Assembly (NCBI GenBank): GCA_008694505.1
Contig: VZDJ01001247.1
Span: 62,001-126,000 of the forward strand
Direction of reading: 5' to 3'
DNA length: 64,000 bases
Source: Cyanoderma ruficeps
Taxonomy: Eukaryota; Chordata; Aves; Passeriformes; Timaliidae
The notes beneath the pieces were generated by a model that did no database searches, was not told the origin of the DNA, and saw only the letters and a list, made by a program, of their open reading frames with translations. The position numbers were made by a program, and so were the translations under genes. Shown here piece by piece: positions 38,754 through 52,501 of this stretch. The stretch's first letter is position 1; the number at the start of each line of letters is the position of its first letter.

Positions 38754-40699
38754 AGAAGACAGACTACTTAAAAATCTCGAAACCTTGCAAATCACTGTCA
38801 GAAAGAAAGTTTCATTAAACACTAGTTTTATTTTCCATGAACTTCTTTGATTTAATAAAAGCCTATGAGATGTTGTCAGATTTCTTTGACAGGCAGTTCC
38901 AAGAAGATGGTTTAGACATTTCTGATGTAAATCACATTTTTTTAAAGACATAAGCACAGTTATGGTGGGGAGGGATGCCACCAAAATATAACTTTCAGTG
39001 CTTAGAGTGTCAGCTTTTTCAGAAACAGCATGACAAAGAACCAGTTCCCATGAACACTTACAACCTTGCTCTCCCTCTTGTCTTGTTCCATGAGCTGTTT
39101 AGGTGCCATACAAGAATTTCTATTGTTCCTTCTTAAAAGAAGCCCTACTCTTCCACATATGTCCGAATCCGTTTCACTGCAAATACAGTTTAATCTTAGA
39201 GTTTATAAGAGTATAATTTTGAAATAAAGTAGATGTCAGTGTTTATTTCAAAATCACAAAAAGTACTTTTTCTTAAAGTGAAGTGCTGCGTTTCCTAAAT
39301 TCATTACCATGGAAACAAATAAGAAGACAACAGCGTCTCTACTCAAAAACGTTTACACTGTGTTCGTTCAGATAAAGATGCCTGGAACCAAAGGCTAATG
39401 TATCCTTGACCTGGTGGTAGATGCTGATGCCTTTTGCCAGCAGGAAAAGCAATCCAAACATAATTATTTCTGCCCACTTAATAATTTCATTGCATCTATG
39501 CACAGATTCTAGGTGTCAGCATATGCGCCAAAATATGCGCTGTGGAATACAATGTATAGGGAAAAAAAAAATCCTAAAAGGGGTATTTAAAAATACATAT
39601 TTCTCAGTACCATTGGAGGATGGAATCATATCAGACACCTTCACCACCTCCCTGATGGACTCCCTATAGTTTAGTGATTGGCAGTGGCACTGTCTTATTA
39701 GGGAACACAAAACAATGCAACGTGGGTTGCACAGCTTTTTAAAAAACTCCTGAGTGAGTTTTTTTTCACAGAAACTTATTTTCAGTAGTATCCTAACAGG
39801 TGCCATATTACTCTTCCTGTTGCTCAACAGAGCTAAGGAATGATGAAGGGGCAGCAATTCTCATAATTTTAATATAAATGTAAACAATTTATTAAAATGC
39901 AAACAATTCTTTCTCCTGTCACTCAGTGTTGATGCTCTTTATAAATGCCATTTTGAGGAATTTAGTAGAGACGGGGTTAAAGGGGAGGAATTTACCTGAA
40001 TTAAGATGTTTGTGAATGCGAAATAAGGAAAAAAACAGGGACTTAATCTAATTCACTAAGTGCAGGAACCTGAAGGCCAATATTCACCTGTATACACATT
40101 GTAAAACTGATGCTGCTTGACAAACGAAACACAGCTGTAATTTAAAACAGATTTCTGAGGGAGAACACAATTAAGCAAAGAACCACAGTAATACCTAGCT
40201 GTGGTATTTCTAGCTCAGAGGCTGAAATCTATAGATAGGATACCATTTCTTTTCTACATCTCTTTTGTGGCAAGGATGAGTAACAAAAAAAAACCTGAGG
40301 ATTTTCACAAGCAGCACATCTTTATACAAGACCTGTAGCTGCACTTCTTCCCTTTTTCATTTCAACTGACAGGTTGAAAACTGAGAATCTTTATAATATG
40401 AATTTTTTTATTGTATATCTTTCAAATATAAGAGCTACAGGACTATTTCATTGTCTGTGATTTAGACCATGACAAAACAAAATAAAGGAACATAAACCCA
40501 ATATTTTATGTGGGAAAACAGGGTGTTTTACAGAGGAATTTGTGATGTCTCACACACTACCAGTTCTGTGTGTGGCCATCACTCCCTTCTCATTCCACTG
40601 TGCTCAGTGGTTGGGTGTTGGTGTGGTAACTGGAAAACCAGGGGAGAGACTTTTCAAACCACTCATTGAGGCTTGTTTTTACTGAATCTGTGAAAAAAT
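38754..40699. other. Gene-free AT-rich DNA
   Basis: No gene or repeat recognised beyond short A and T runs. Confidence 0.5.
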
Positions 40700-40702
40700 G
40701 GA

Positions 40703-40734
<32 letters not shown>

Positions 40735-40940
40735 AANNNNNNNNNNNNNNNNNNNNNNNNNNNNNNNNNNNNNNNNNNNNNNNNNNNNNNNNNNNNNNNN
40801 NNNNNNNNNNNNNNNNNNNNNNNNNNNNNNNNNNNNNNNNNNNNNNNNNNNNNNNNNNNNNNNNNNNNNNNNNNNNNNNNNNNNNNNNNNNNNNNNNNNN
40901 NNNNNNNNNNNNNNNNNAAGAAAGAAAGAAAGAAAGAAAA
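40700..40940. repeat. (GAAA)n microsatellite spanning a 181-base gap
   Basis: GAAA units at 40,700-40,736, N at 40,737-40,917, then in-phase GAAA units to about 40,940. The gap is probably unresolved repeat, and its real length is unknown. Lys/Arg/Glu-rich open frames over it are artefacts. Confidence 0.95.
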
Positions 40941-41145
40941 TGTTATTCCATCTCTATAAACAGTGGGAAACACTGATTTTACATAAAATTTCAGATGGAT
41001 CAACTTATTTCCAGAGCATAAACCAGATAGGACCATAGTATCATAACAGAGTAGCATGGAAAATTTCCCAATTTTCCCAGAGGATTGAGCCATGAGACCT
41101 GGCTGACCATCTGCCTTCCTGGAGGCAGATATGCCAAATCTAGCT

Positions 41146-41252
41146 AGAATGGAATGCTTTTAGTTAGTTGGCAGTGACCTTTAAAGATCATTGAGTCCAA
41201 CTTCCCCACCTCTCCCCACCATGGACAGGGACATGTCTCGCTGAACCACAGG
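41146..41252 (-). mobile_element. CR1 3' end, minus strand
   Basis: Plus-strand GAATGGAATGCTTTTAGTTA, GTGACCTTTAAAGATCATTG and ACCATGGACAGGGACATGTC is the reverse complement of a CR1 3' end. Confidence 0.7.
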
Positions 41253-41284
41253 ATGGAGTCAGTAGAAAAGGACTGTACAAAGAG

Positions 41285-41430
41285 CACCAAGTGTGAGGTC
41301 AAACACTGGAATGGACTTCCAAAATGTTGTTACTCCAAACCTGTCAGTTTTTAAGAGACAGTCTGGCAGTCCCCTCAATAATTTTGCTTTAACTTTTGGT
41401 CATTCCTGCAGGTATTGTGATCACGACAGG
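41285..41430 (+). mobile_element. CR1-like ORF2 C-terminal fragment
   Basis: Contains GAGGTCAAACACTGGAATGG (equivalent of the VRHWNRLP motif), then codons for TPNLSVFKRQSGSPLNNFAL (S-L-x-V-F-K-R pattern), then CTTTAACTTTTGGTCATTCC. This looks like a different CR1 subfamily from its neighbour, and it lies head-to-head with the minus-strand tail at 41,146. Confidence 0.65.
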
Positions 41431-44400
41431 GCTATCAAGAAGGCTGAATTCCCTTATTTGAACACAGAACAGGGCACTGCCAAGGAGGATAGAACTGCTC
41501 AGTAGGACAATATGCCTCTGATAAGTGTGAGATTCAGTTTTCATACCAAATATCCCTTCCTGCATCATGCAGACGTTTGAATTTTGAAGTTAAGTCCTTA
41601 TTTCCATTTATGTAACACTTCCTAAAGCTGAAAACTTCAACTGCAGATAATTGCTTCCAAAAAGGTTCAGAAGGTTTCAGCTTCATTCCACAACAGCAGA
41701 CAAATGATAGTCTGCTTGTATACACTTTTAAAAGGGAAAATGCATAGTTTAAATAATTATGTCATTTATTAGTTTTTTCTGAATATTTTTCCAGTATCCA
41801 TTTGAAAAAACAAACATTTATTCTCTAATAATGGCACAGGAGCCATTGTTACCATTTGTTTTTCACTACATAAGATCACATTTCCACAAACTGATAACAC
41901 AAACGCAGCTCTTTTATTAATAATGATTAATTCAGGCATGTCATTCCATAGACTTGTCATTAGAAGACTTTTAATCTACCTAAAATCTCATAGATTTTTT
42001 GTTCCCCATTAATTGCTAATGCAAGCTTCCTTGGATTTGAAGTTGTACACATCCTTTTTAGTGAATGAATGAGCAGTGGGAGGCACTGGAACCAAGACTC
42101 CTGAGATGGAGGGGCTCCAGCAGGATGCAAATCAGGGAGATGCTGCCACTGATGTCAGTCACAGGATCTCTCCTGGATTAAAAGGAGGCACTGACTTCAA
42201 TTCAAAGGCTGTGCTTGGAGACAGAGAGCAGGAAGAGAAGTGATGTCAGCAGTTCTAAACTCCAAGTCTTTACACAGAATGGTAACAACACACAGATACA
42301 TCTCTGTGCATGGTGGTCGCTCACCTCCTGATCATTTAATCCTTCATATGCACTTAAACCAAATTAAAGTCTACTCCTCCCTCTCTCTGCCTTTCTCAAG
42401 TCATTACCTTATTTACATGATCAATTTTCTCTGCCATCTCTTTTCCATCGTTTCTAATATTTTAGAGGTACAGAACAGCATATTAAAAAGAATATATAAT
42501 TGTCGCACTAAAGCAATATCTAAGAAGGATATTATTCCATCCATTACTTCAATAAAACAAAAATTATTAAATCATAAATTATAATTATATTACATTATAA
42601 TAAATGTTATAATTGTGACAAATTATATTAAAATCTGAATTTTTAACCCCTTGTCATTATTTCAAGTTATGTCTCCTGTGCTGGTTTAGAGCTCCAGGAC
42701 AGAAAAACCTTGACTTCAGAAGGGAAAAGATAATTGCAAAAATATATCCCAAGAATTGGCTATGAGAGGAGGTAGAAAATTTTAATTTTACCAAGTGAAG
42801 AAGTCTGTTAGCTCTTTTTTTATTGCTCTGCCATATGTCTTTCACATGCAGTATGCATCTAGCCACCATGCATGAACATGTTCCTTACATCTGGTATTTT
42901 CAGATTTTTTTTTTTTAGTATTATGTATATTTAGATTTTTTCTTTAGATATTTTTATATGAAAATATGATATTTATGCATATAGCTGTTTTCTTTATGTA
43001 GTAAATTTATATTTATTAATATATTATAGTGGTATTTATAGTATAGTTATGTATTTATAAAAATTATGTAGTTATAATTTTTTTATTATGGAGATGTGTA
43101 TTAATATGCTTTGTGTATTTAATACATTGCATTTTCTGTGGAATGGAAAAATCTGACTTTGGGGATTAGAAAGATCCCCTTTCTACTCTGTCCTGGGGAT
43201 TTCTGTAATTTCAAATGGATTCCACACTGCTAGAAAATGAGAGAGAGCATAACTCGACCAAGGTTCACATTTCACTTCAGTGTTGAGGTAAACAACACAC
43301 AGATGTTTTCTGGATGGATTTGATCTCCATCATTTTAATGTAAACATCACAAATCTATCAGAATTGACTTAACCTGCAGGAGGAACACATAGTGAATTTA
43401 CACTCTAGTTTGTGAAAAACCTCATTCTAAGATTGAGAAATAATAATTACGTCCTATAGATGTTGAATTACAGAAACTACACTGTGCATTTTCCAAATAC
43501 TCGGTGTATTTCTTTCCATGGGTCTAATGTTATCCCATGCATAAATTATTCTAACTTTTTTAAGGTGTAACATTGTTATTTATATAAATCAAAACTATTT
43601 CCTGTCAATGACCATTCATCCAATTTCTTTTTTGCCTAAGCAGAACTTAGCAAACTGGAAGTGCAATGCTGTCCTGCAACTAAAATTGAGCCTAATCCTC
43701 TGTCCTTGTTGGAGTGTTTAGAGGACACCTTGATCTCACAGAACAGTAGGTCAAAGTAAATATTCGATTTTATTGTCCTCCCTATTCCCCAAAATCCTTA
43801 ATCGAAACCTACTGTAGTTATTAACAAAAAGAGGCAAGAAAAACACCTGGTTTTAACAGGCTTTTGAACAAATGGTGAGTTCACCGTGAAAATCATAATT
43901 AAAAAAATATTTGATTAAGTCTACAATCATATCAAAAGTGCATTCCAGTAAAAGCTTAGCCAAATGGTAGAGCTCATTAAAAGGGATCTGGTGGAAAGCA
44001 AGACCAAAAAACAGTGGAAACTAAGAATAGAAGTAAGAGAGATGGTAATTTTGGCTGTCCTATGATTTTCCCCAGATATTGCTGAGAGCAGGAGGAAATT
44101 GTCACAGTGCATAACTTTAATGATTTGTTCCCAAGGCTTAGTTTTCCTCTCTCAGAAACTCTGTAAAATTCTGAATCTCAGGATATCAGGCCTTTATTAA
44201 AAAATAACACAAAGCCTGAAAAGAAATAAAAGCCAAGAAGATATTTTTTTTTGTTTGTTGNTTTTTCTGGGATTTTATTTCCTCCGCTGCTTGGTTTGTT
44301 AATTGATTCCCTGTGAAACTTTATGAGCTGTGCAATTTCTTCTTAAAGACTTGAGCCCACAGAAGCTTGGACTGGATTTTTCCTCCTTCCAGCATTTTTT

Positions 44401-45829
44401 TGTCTGATTATTCTAACTTCAGCTGGCCTGTTTTTCCCACTGGAGGAAGTGTGAGGCAGGGCTGTTTGACTGTGGCATCAATGATACCAAAATTACAGGT
44501 TACCCTCTCTTTGATATTCTATTTCTCACCCCAGGGCAAGCTGTATCATTTATCTGTTGTTCAGCCCTGTGCACTGACTGTATGGGTAGTTGTAAATAAT
44601 GGTAAGAGACACAACAGGCAGGGTATGTTCATGAAACTTTGCCTGATTTTGTGGTCTTTAAAGTTTTCCCACTTTGCACTTGGGAATTACCACTTGGGGA
44701 AGATGCAGTCTGCCCCCTCCTCGTACCTGAAGGCTGATTAAGAAATGATTTCAAAGATCAGCCACCTCTGAAAATTTATAAATTATGTAAAAAAGGCTTG
44801 AACTCATTATTAGGGATGAAAGAAGGTACATCCTGCATATGTAAACTAAACTGATGAATCACAAGCTGATTTTCTATTTGCATAAACTTAAATATTTTTG
44901 AATTCAAAAGAACCGACTCAGTTTGCACTCTTTGGAATTCAATCCATAAATTTATTGCTTGAAAGTGATTTAAGTTAGAAGGGTGCTATTAAGTGTAAGG
45001 GAACAAATCAGTGAGGCAATGAATTCTTTCTGTCAAATAATGACTGATTTCAGCTCCCACTGAAGGATTTTTTTTTTTTGTTGTAATTCTCATCATGCAA
45101 CAGCTGTGCTCAATTTTCACAGGATGCTCATGGAAAATCGAGTAATCATTTAAGATATGTACACATTGGAATGTAAATACTCTGCTATTTGTTCCTCTTC
45201 TTATTTATGCAATTAGAGGATCAGGCTGACTAACAAGTTTTGACAGAGAGTTACATACATTCTTCTTCTGCATAAACCTACAGTCCTAAACAAATATTTT
45301 GGCAACCATTTTAGCAGACTCTTAAATAGTAAGAAATTTGGAAATTCATTCTTAGTTGTGTCCTCCGTTCCCTCACATGTTCATCCCTGAAAACTGGTAT
45401 GGATTATTTGGATCAAAATAAGAATATAGACCAGCTACTTAACAACCAACATTTTGTTTAATCCTTAATGGTGGGAGATCCAATCTAAACTGCAGTTACA
45501 GAGAACTGGAGAATTAAAAACAGAACTTTTAGATGAAACCCAGGGCTGAACCATATGAAACTTAAACTAGTGAATAAATATAAAATATGTCCTCAGAAGA
45601 CAGTGAACTTCCTTTACTAATTAATTTAGAAAATGAGTATTTTAGGGGAGTGGTTTGGGATTTTGCTTATTTGGATTTTATTGATGTGGACATGCCCACT
45701 GTCAGATGATGTTTTTCAAGTCCTGACATTTAAATCATAATTTCAGCAATCAGAGTGGTAAAACAGTGAGGTAATACAGGGATATTTTGAACAAACTGTT
45801 TCAAAAAGAGTGTGATTTAATTAATATTA
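41431..45829. other. Long gene-free AT-rich interval
   Basis: About 4.4 kb without recognised gene or transposon. 42,900-43,110 is extremely AT-rich. An N lies at 44,261 in a T/G run. The plus frame 44,367-44,741 (124 codons) and 42,240-42,584 (114 codons) show no domain, conservation clue or splice context and are considered chance. Confidence 0.45.
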
Positions 45830-46010
45830 GAGTCATTGAATCCCAGGATGGTCTGGGATGGAAAGGACGCTAAAGCCCATCCAGTGCCACCCCCTGCCAT
45901 GGGCAGGGACACCTTCCACTATCCCAGGTTGTTCCAAGCCCCATCCAACCTGGTCTTGGACACTTCCACGGATCCAGGGACAGCCACAGCAGTTCTGGAC
46001 CAGTGCTCGA
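45830..46010 (-). mobile_element. CR1 3' end, minus strand
   Basis: Plus-strand GGATGGTCTGGGATGGAAAG, CCACCCCCTGCCATGGGCAG, GGACACCTTCCACTATCCCA and CCCATCCAACCTGGTCTTGG is the reverse complement of a songbird CR1 3' UTR, truncated at about 46,010. It is among the less diverged fragments here, so a relatively recent copy. Confidence 0.85.
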
Positions 46011-49000
46011 CTTTATTAATCAAGAAAAGTTATGTTCAACCCTTTGCTAAGTCACACTTTCCTCAAAACTCAGGAATGTCAAGCACATCATGAATTACAA
46101 CTGTGAATTTTGCTGTGGAACGTTTTATACAGCAAGAGTTCCCAAGAACATCTGTGCCTTCAGAAGTTTGAAGAAATTAATAATATTAAATTAGCACCTC
46201 TAAATCATTTGCAATCTAAGGACTGAAATGTAGCCTATGGCAAAGTCATGGACCATTAATATGTTGTCAGAGATGTTTAATTATTCATTAGTCATTAACT
46301 CACCAATTGTTCTATCAAAACACTAAGCTTTTCATGTAAATGCTAAAATTCCTTTTTGCTTCCTTATTGTTAGGTGTACTTGGAAATGTAATGAGTTTTT
46401 AATATTTATGTCTGAAGATATTCTCAGGAAAAAAAAAAGTATGATACATTGTTAAAACCTGCTAAAGGAGTAGTGTTTTCATTTTTCTGGTAGTTCCTTG
46501 AGTGATGACCTCAACATTTTTTTCTGCAGAATATTCTTGACAGTCCGCCATAGTGGAAACAGGAGTACCCCTATCATTATGTTTTATTGTAGGGATCACA
46601 GAAAATCATGTTTATTTTCTTCGTTCACATCTCCTGTCATATTCAGTACACTTATTTAGAATGTGACCAGTCTCCTGTCACGTCTTTTTTATTTTGTTGC
46701 CAGAAATGTCCCCAGACTGATAATCTTTCCATCTTCTCTGGAGTAATTGTTTTTCCCTACAGAGTATCATTGATCTGGGTGACATTTTTCTATTGGCTTG
46801 CATAGTTTAATGGATTCAGTCTTTTTTTCTCATGTTCTACTTTTCATAAATTCAGGTTTATTTTCCTTTATTATGTACTATAACTTGTTTCATGAACTTC
46901 CCTCATAGTTACACTATCTTCCATGACATGTTTATTGGGTTCTTCCACTGTTCACCTGCTTTGTCATAATTTTAAACTTAGAATTTGTACTGACTCCTAT
47001 ACAGGAGAAACTCCATGGTTATTATGGATTCTTTTGGGCAAAGGCATAAAATAAGCAAGATATTAACACAAGTTGCTGAACAAAACCCAAATAAACCAAC
47101 CAACTGAAGAAACCTGTGGAAGAACGGCCCTGATTTCTAAAAAAATATTAATTTTATTTTTATAATCTCACGTCTTCTTAAAAAAAAACTAGAACAGATT
47201 CTGTGATAGATGTTCGGCTGTGAATTATATCTATGGATCATTGCCCAATGTAATTGCAAGTGAATAAGCTGGAATACAGGAAAATTCCACTCTTAGATTT
47301 TCTACTATCTTGCTTTTGCTTCCTCTCGGTGTTCTTGTACTCTGTTTCCCCCAGAATCAGGAGCAAAACTGCTCTCTTTTCACAGTGAAATAACTTTGCT
47401 TCAAAATGTCAAATGTCCCAGTTCCACAGGGAATATTGAATGGAAGCCATCAAGGATGAGGCCATTGGCTCCTGTTGGCTGTTGTGGAAGTACCTTGGAG
47501 CTCTCAGGTAAATTCATTGCACATGCACAGTAGTCCACTGAGACTTGGATTCCTTGCAGGATATCCCTCTTACCTACCAATTTCCCTGACATCTGTAGTA
47601 TGGAAAGAGTGAGTAATTCAGGAATTCAGGAAAAATTCCCTCAATAAATCAGAACCCCGAATCTCACAAGTAAATAAGAACAATGGCAACAACAAAGTAT
47701 GGTTGAAAACTGGTTATCACAATATTCATAGTTTTTAGTTTCTTTATTTTGATGAATTCAACTTTCCTGATTAAAAAAGCATGAGAAAAATTCCAGAAAT
47801 CTCCCTATTCTGGCTAACAATCTTGGTCAGGGAATTATTAGTGGGAATTATTAATATTATAGTTTCCTACTGCAGTGAGACAGGAAGAGGAGCATGGTGA
47901 CATGTTGTTTAAATGATGTGTTCTACAAACACAGTTAAAATCTCCCAAAATCTAGAAAGAAAACCAAAACGAGAAGTTTGAGGGAAGGACTGGAAAACCT
48001 AAATGTCTGATGCTGTAACATACGTGCAAAAGAGCTCTATTGGACAAAGACAGATAAAAAATATTTCTGAGCAGGCTTTAGGTTTCATAATTGCTGTCTA
48101 GGTCTTTATTGCCAAATGTCCACCTGATACCAACACCAATTATGCCCCACATCAAAGAAGGAGTTACATTTGAAAAAATCAGAGCAGGTAGTCTTTTTCA
48201 GTTTGGGCGGGTTTATTTTTTCACGCTGTAAATGTGAGCAAAATGTGAGCATGAGCTAAAGACTGCCACCCCCATAGATCATCACAGCATGGTTTAATAA
48301 AAATACAGCTCCTTGGTAAATGGATATTAATGTCCCTTTCCTTCCAAGGCAGGGTTAAAGCCTCATGCAAAACATGAAGTTATAAGTTCATTAACAGTGT
48401 GACTTTTCCCAATCACTGTGTCGCTCCAGATGTTATCTGAGCTTCTTCCCCTTGGTGCTCTAAGCTACCATGCCCCCTCCTAAATCTTTCCTACAGAAAA
48501 CTATTTTTTAAATACATATAATTCATTAGAGTGTCCCAAAGGACTTGGAGCTTTTACAGCTCTTTGTTTTGCTTCTACACTTTTGGCAAAAGAAGTGAAA
48601 AGGGGAAAATTTATGCTGGAAGAATGCCAAGAGTAGCCGATTCAATCAAAATCATGTCTTGGTGCAGGGACTGTTAGTCAGTCATATTCACATTCTATCT
48701 AAATAATTAACTTGTAACACAGAAATTCTAAGTTATTGTGATGTCCTTGAATTGTTCATGGGGTTTGCTGTCCACATTGTCTGGATTGTGTTTCCTTCTC
48801 ACATTGATTGGAATAAAAGCTATTTTTAAAAATATTGCTTACAGTGCACCAAAACCTAGATCAGCCTACACCGTGCATTATCTGGAGATTAAAAATAACA
48901 ATACAGTTGCAGTAATTTTACTTGCAAGTACCACTCCTAATAATTCTGTGTGCAGTGCAGTGATGAAAATTGATATGAACTCCCTCTTTGCAATACACAA

Positions 49001-49164
49001 ATTGGAAAGACCATAACATCAACCAATAAGAAGTACTCAGGAAATAAAAGACGGAAATTTCAAAAAATCATATATCTTAACAAATTTTTTGATGCCTTGG
49101 CATCTTATCAAATCACCTCTGCAAAATGCAGATAAAGCAGATGTAATTTTTGTTCTGTAAGGGA
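46011..49164. other. Gene-free AT-rich interval
   Basis: No gene, RNA or transposon recognised over about 3.1 kb. Confidence 0.5.
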
Positions 49165-49282
49165 GCAGAGGACCCGTTTGGCCAGGGAGGCTGTGGGATC
49201 TCCATCTTTGGAGCTGCTCATGGTGTGACCTGCTCCATCCAGAGGTCATTTCCAGCCTTAACCATCCTGTGATTCTGCTTGT
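49165..49282 (+). mobile_element. CR1 3' end
   Basis: GGCCAGGGAGGCTGTGGGAT, CTCCATCTTTGGAGCTGCTC, CAGAGGTCATTTCCAGCCTT and AACCATCCTGTGATTCTGCT match the CR1 3' UTR order. Confidence 0.8.
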
Positions 49283-52010
49283 CAGGGACATAATAGAAGT
49301 TTGCAGAATGTACTTTTCTCAAATTTTGTGCAGCCAAAAGACACCGTGTTTTAAAACATCTGTCTAATAAGGGAACAGAATGGTCTCATGTCACAAAAAT
49401 AAGCCCCTCCACAACCCAAAAACTATTCTGGAGGACCTACAAGCCTTCATTGTGAAAGGCAAAAATAGTGGAATGAATCTAACCTAAATGCCTGTATTGG
49501 ACACCAAAATGCTACACAGATCAATGTGGACAGGATTAGAACAACCGTGCTCTTTGACTGTCCTTGCAGCTGCTTCATTTTTGCTCTACATGAATTTCTA
49601 GAAACACAGAATTTCTACACATTTTCTATGTCTGTAATTAGTAACAGACATATTCAGAAAAGGAAACTTTGCCTTGAAAAGCTGCAGTGACCAGTAAGAG
49701 CAAGTTTCAAACTGTTCACAGTACTCCAGGCTCTGGGTTTGTTATATAATTTGCCTTAAGTAGCAGCTGAATGAGGTATTTTTGCTACCAAGATACTCTA
49801 TTTATTGCTTTGGGTTTTTTTTTACCTGTGCCTTTCCAGTCATGCATTAGCATGATGGCAAAATTGCTGTTCCCAGGCTACAGCATCTTCATTGTCCTCG
49901 CTTTTGTTAATTATAAAAGCAAATACACCACACTAACTTTCACAAATGTACCACAAGGAGAGTTACCTCAGCTGTTTTAAAAATAAAAGGAAGTTAAATA
50001 GTGTTGCTCTTTCTGACACTGTCCTTCAAACAGTTATGGATGAGTCTGAGTGGCCTTCTCTTGATGCTATGACCTTGCAGGGGACAAATATACATATAAC
50101 AATCTTTAGAGCTGTAGTCCTCAGAGCTACGAGAAAAGAGAATAAAGGAATATAGGTGGAAGGATGCATACAGTGCATTGCCTGGAGATTAGTTATGCAA
50201 AATCCAGATGAAAATAAAGAAATGTATTATCCTCTTAAATAATTTTAGAGAGCAATTAACAGCAGTAAATAAAAAATGATGGTTACAAAAAGATAATAGT
50301 AGGATGAAATAGTCAAAAGTAGTATTTTACCAAGTGACCCACATAACAGGCAGATCAGGAGACTTAATCATGTAAATGCAGTATGGTAAAACAAATTTGG
50401 GGAAAACATTCTGAAAACTGAGGCTGCCAAAGGCCTGGCTGCTACATGAAAGCACTGGAGCCTTGGCTTCACTGCACACAGAAGGAAATAAGTGAAGTCC
50501 TGGAATAAATCAAGTGCTGCACCTACTTCGGGCAGTAGTCAGGACAACCCTTCTTATCAGTACTTGATATTAGGCAGGTCCCTCTCCAGCTGTCCAGGTG
50601 GTGTTGTCTGAGTGTGGCCATGTCTTCCAGGGTTCCATCCCTGGTGTGGGCTGGAAATAGCATCTAATAATGAGTCAGGTGTGAGTCTGGTGTGTTTGTG
50701 CTGTGTTATTATTTGTCTTTGCTGCGTATTTAGTATTTTAGATTTATTTTTTGGTGGGTTTTTTTTGGGGTTTTTTTTTTTTTTTGCTATTGTGTCCTAA
50801 AATTTAGTCAATAAGTGTTTAAATTAAGCATAGACTCCCCTGTTTGTGTGGCACAACTCCAGATCCCCAGTAGCCAGTTGGACTGAATAAGATGATAGTG
50901 CTCAGTAGGGGTTAAAGGCTTTGCTTGACTCCATTCTCATGTTCCAGACCCATGGCTCTGCTGTGACAACCGCGGAGAAAAGCAAAAGCAGCTGAGGCTG
51001 TTCCTGTGAAAACACCAAACTGTCTCTAGGAAAAGAGCAGAAAAGCTTTCTGTGTTCCTGTATGTCTATTTCCAAACAAGGTAAAACAAACAGAGAAAGT
51101 TAAAGATTTTAAGACCTGGAGAAAAGATAATATCCACTGACACGCACGAATTAAAGGAAAACTGGGAAATAGATAGTGCTCCTAATATTTGGGGGTTTGG
51201 TTTGGTTTGCCTTAAAATTACAAAATTCAGTGAGGTTTATGACTGCTCTGGTGGACCCAGCTCTGCAGCTATCAAGGAATTCTAGAATTATGTAACATAT
51301 CTGGCAAATTTATGAGCAGGATCTGATTCAGAGTGTTTCTCAGCTGCTCAGAGCCTCATATAAAGCAGCGCTTTAAACATAACAAGCTGTTATTGATTCT
51401 GTGAAAAAAAGCAAACATAAGCACCTCTCGTTAGTGTACAACTCCCTGATTAGCACTAAAGGTCATGCACAATATGATGTGTTCCTGGCACTGGACATTG
51501 AATTTTCCTAAAAGTTAATTCAAGGATTACAAACCTCTCTGGGCTACATGGAAAGCTGATAATTATTCAAGTGAGGTTCCCTTACCCTGTCTATAGTCAC
51601 GTTAATCAGCAGCATGGCTGTGCTAGCTCAGGTGCTGTTGGATAATTAAAAATACATGGCTGGGAAGAAGTCAGCCAGCAGGGAATGCCCCAGATACCAG
51701 CCAGCAAAGTAAGTAGAGAGGACATGTACTTTTTTTTTTTTTTTCCCCTTCGTCCATTCTCAAAGATCATTTTCTCCTCTTTATTACAAGACATGATTTA
51801 ATTTGTCACCAGTATGATTATTTCTAAAATACACCACTTCAGGTAGGAAGAGTAGCCATTCCTTTGTTGAACACTACAAATTAGTAATGAAGCACAAATT
51901 TCTGACCCAAAGCCAGTGTTTTCTTTCAAGAAACCTTCTCATGTTTACTGCATGTTGCAAATCCATTTTGCAAATCTCTCACATTTTCAGTACTCTGAAA
52001 CATTATCAAA
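49283..52010. other. Gene-free AT-rich interval
   Basis: No gene or transposon recognised. A G/T-rich low-complexity run lies at about 50,744-50,785 and poly-T at about 51,730-51,745. Confidence 0.5.
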
Positions 52011-52072
52011 TCACGGAATTATAGAATCATAAAATTGCTTGCTTTGGAAGGGACTTTAAAGCTCATCTCATA
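52011..52072 (-). mobile_element. CR1 3' tail, minus strand
   Basis: Plus-strand CACGGAATTATAGAATCATA, then TTTGGAAGGGACTTTAAAGC and TCATCTCA is the reverse complement of a CR1 tail. Confidence 0.75.
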
Positions 52073-52501
52073 TTTCCTTACCTTGAAAACAGATACGGGC
52101 ACACAAAAATAGCATAAATAGTGACAGTATATATTTTGTCACACTGTAACTAGCAAGTTAGATTCCTATATAATAATCTTATTACACAGATAAGCATAAA
52201 CATGGGAAGAACATACAATGTCTAAGGGGCAACATTTAATGTCAGAGTCAGCCAACGAGGTATGTAAAAGATACATGCAAATGTTAAAATGTCCAAGACA
52301 AGCACAGGGGTGACATGCAAGCAAGGAAGGAAGCTGATGGAACCAGAATTAGCAAGAATGAAGCTTAGCAAAACCAGATGAGTATTGTTTGTGATCCTCA
52401 GAGTACAAGAAACAATACTGAGGCCAGATGAAACCACAGATTTTCTTTTTAGATGGTTGCTAAAGAGCTTATATCAGTGAGGAGAAGGCAAGATGGGGAA
52501 G

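Noticed and set aside
40590..41093. 167-codon frame across the N gap
   Set aside because: Most residues are unknown (N) and the rest is GAAA/TTTC repeat translation.
44367..44741. 124-codon plus-strand frame
   Set aside because: No recognisable domain, random-looking composition, no acceptor or donor that fits.
47401..47592. Minus-strand 63-codon frame containing a GTAAGA donor-like site
   Set aside because: The donor-like site lies near the frame start and would interrupt it; no acceptor and no family match.
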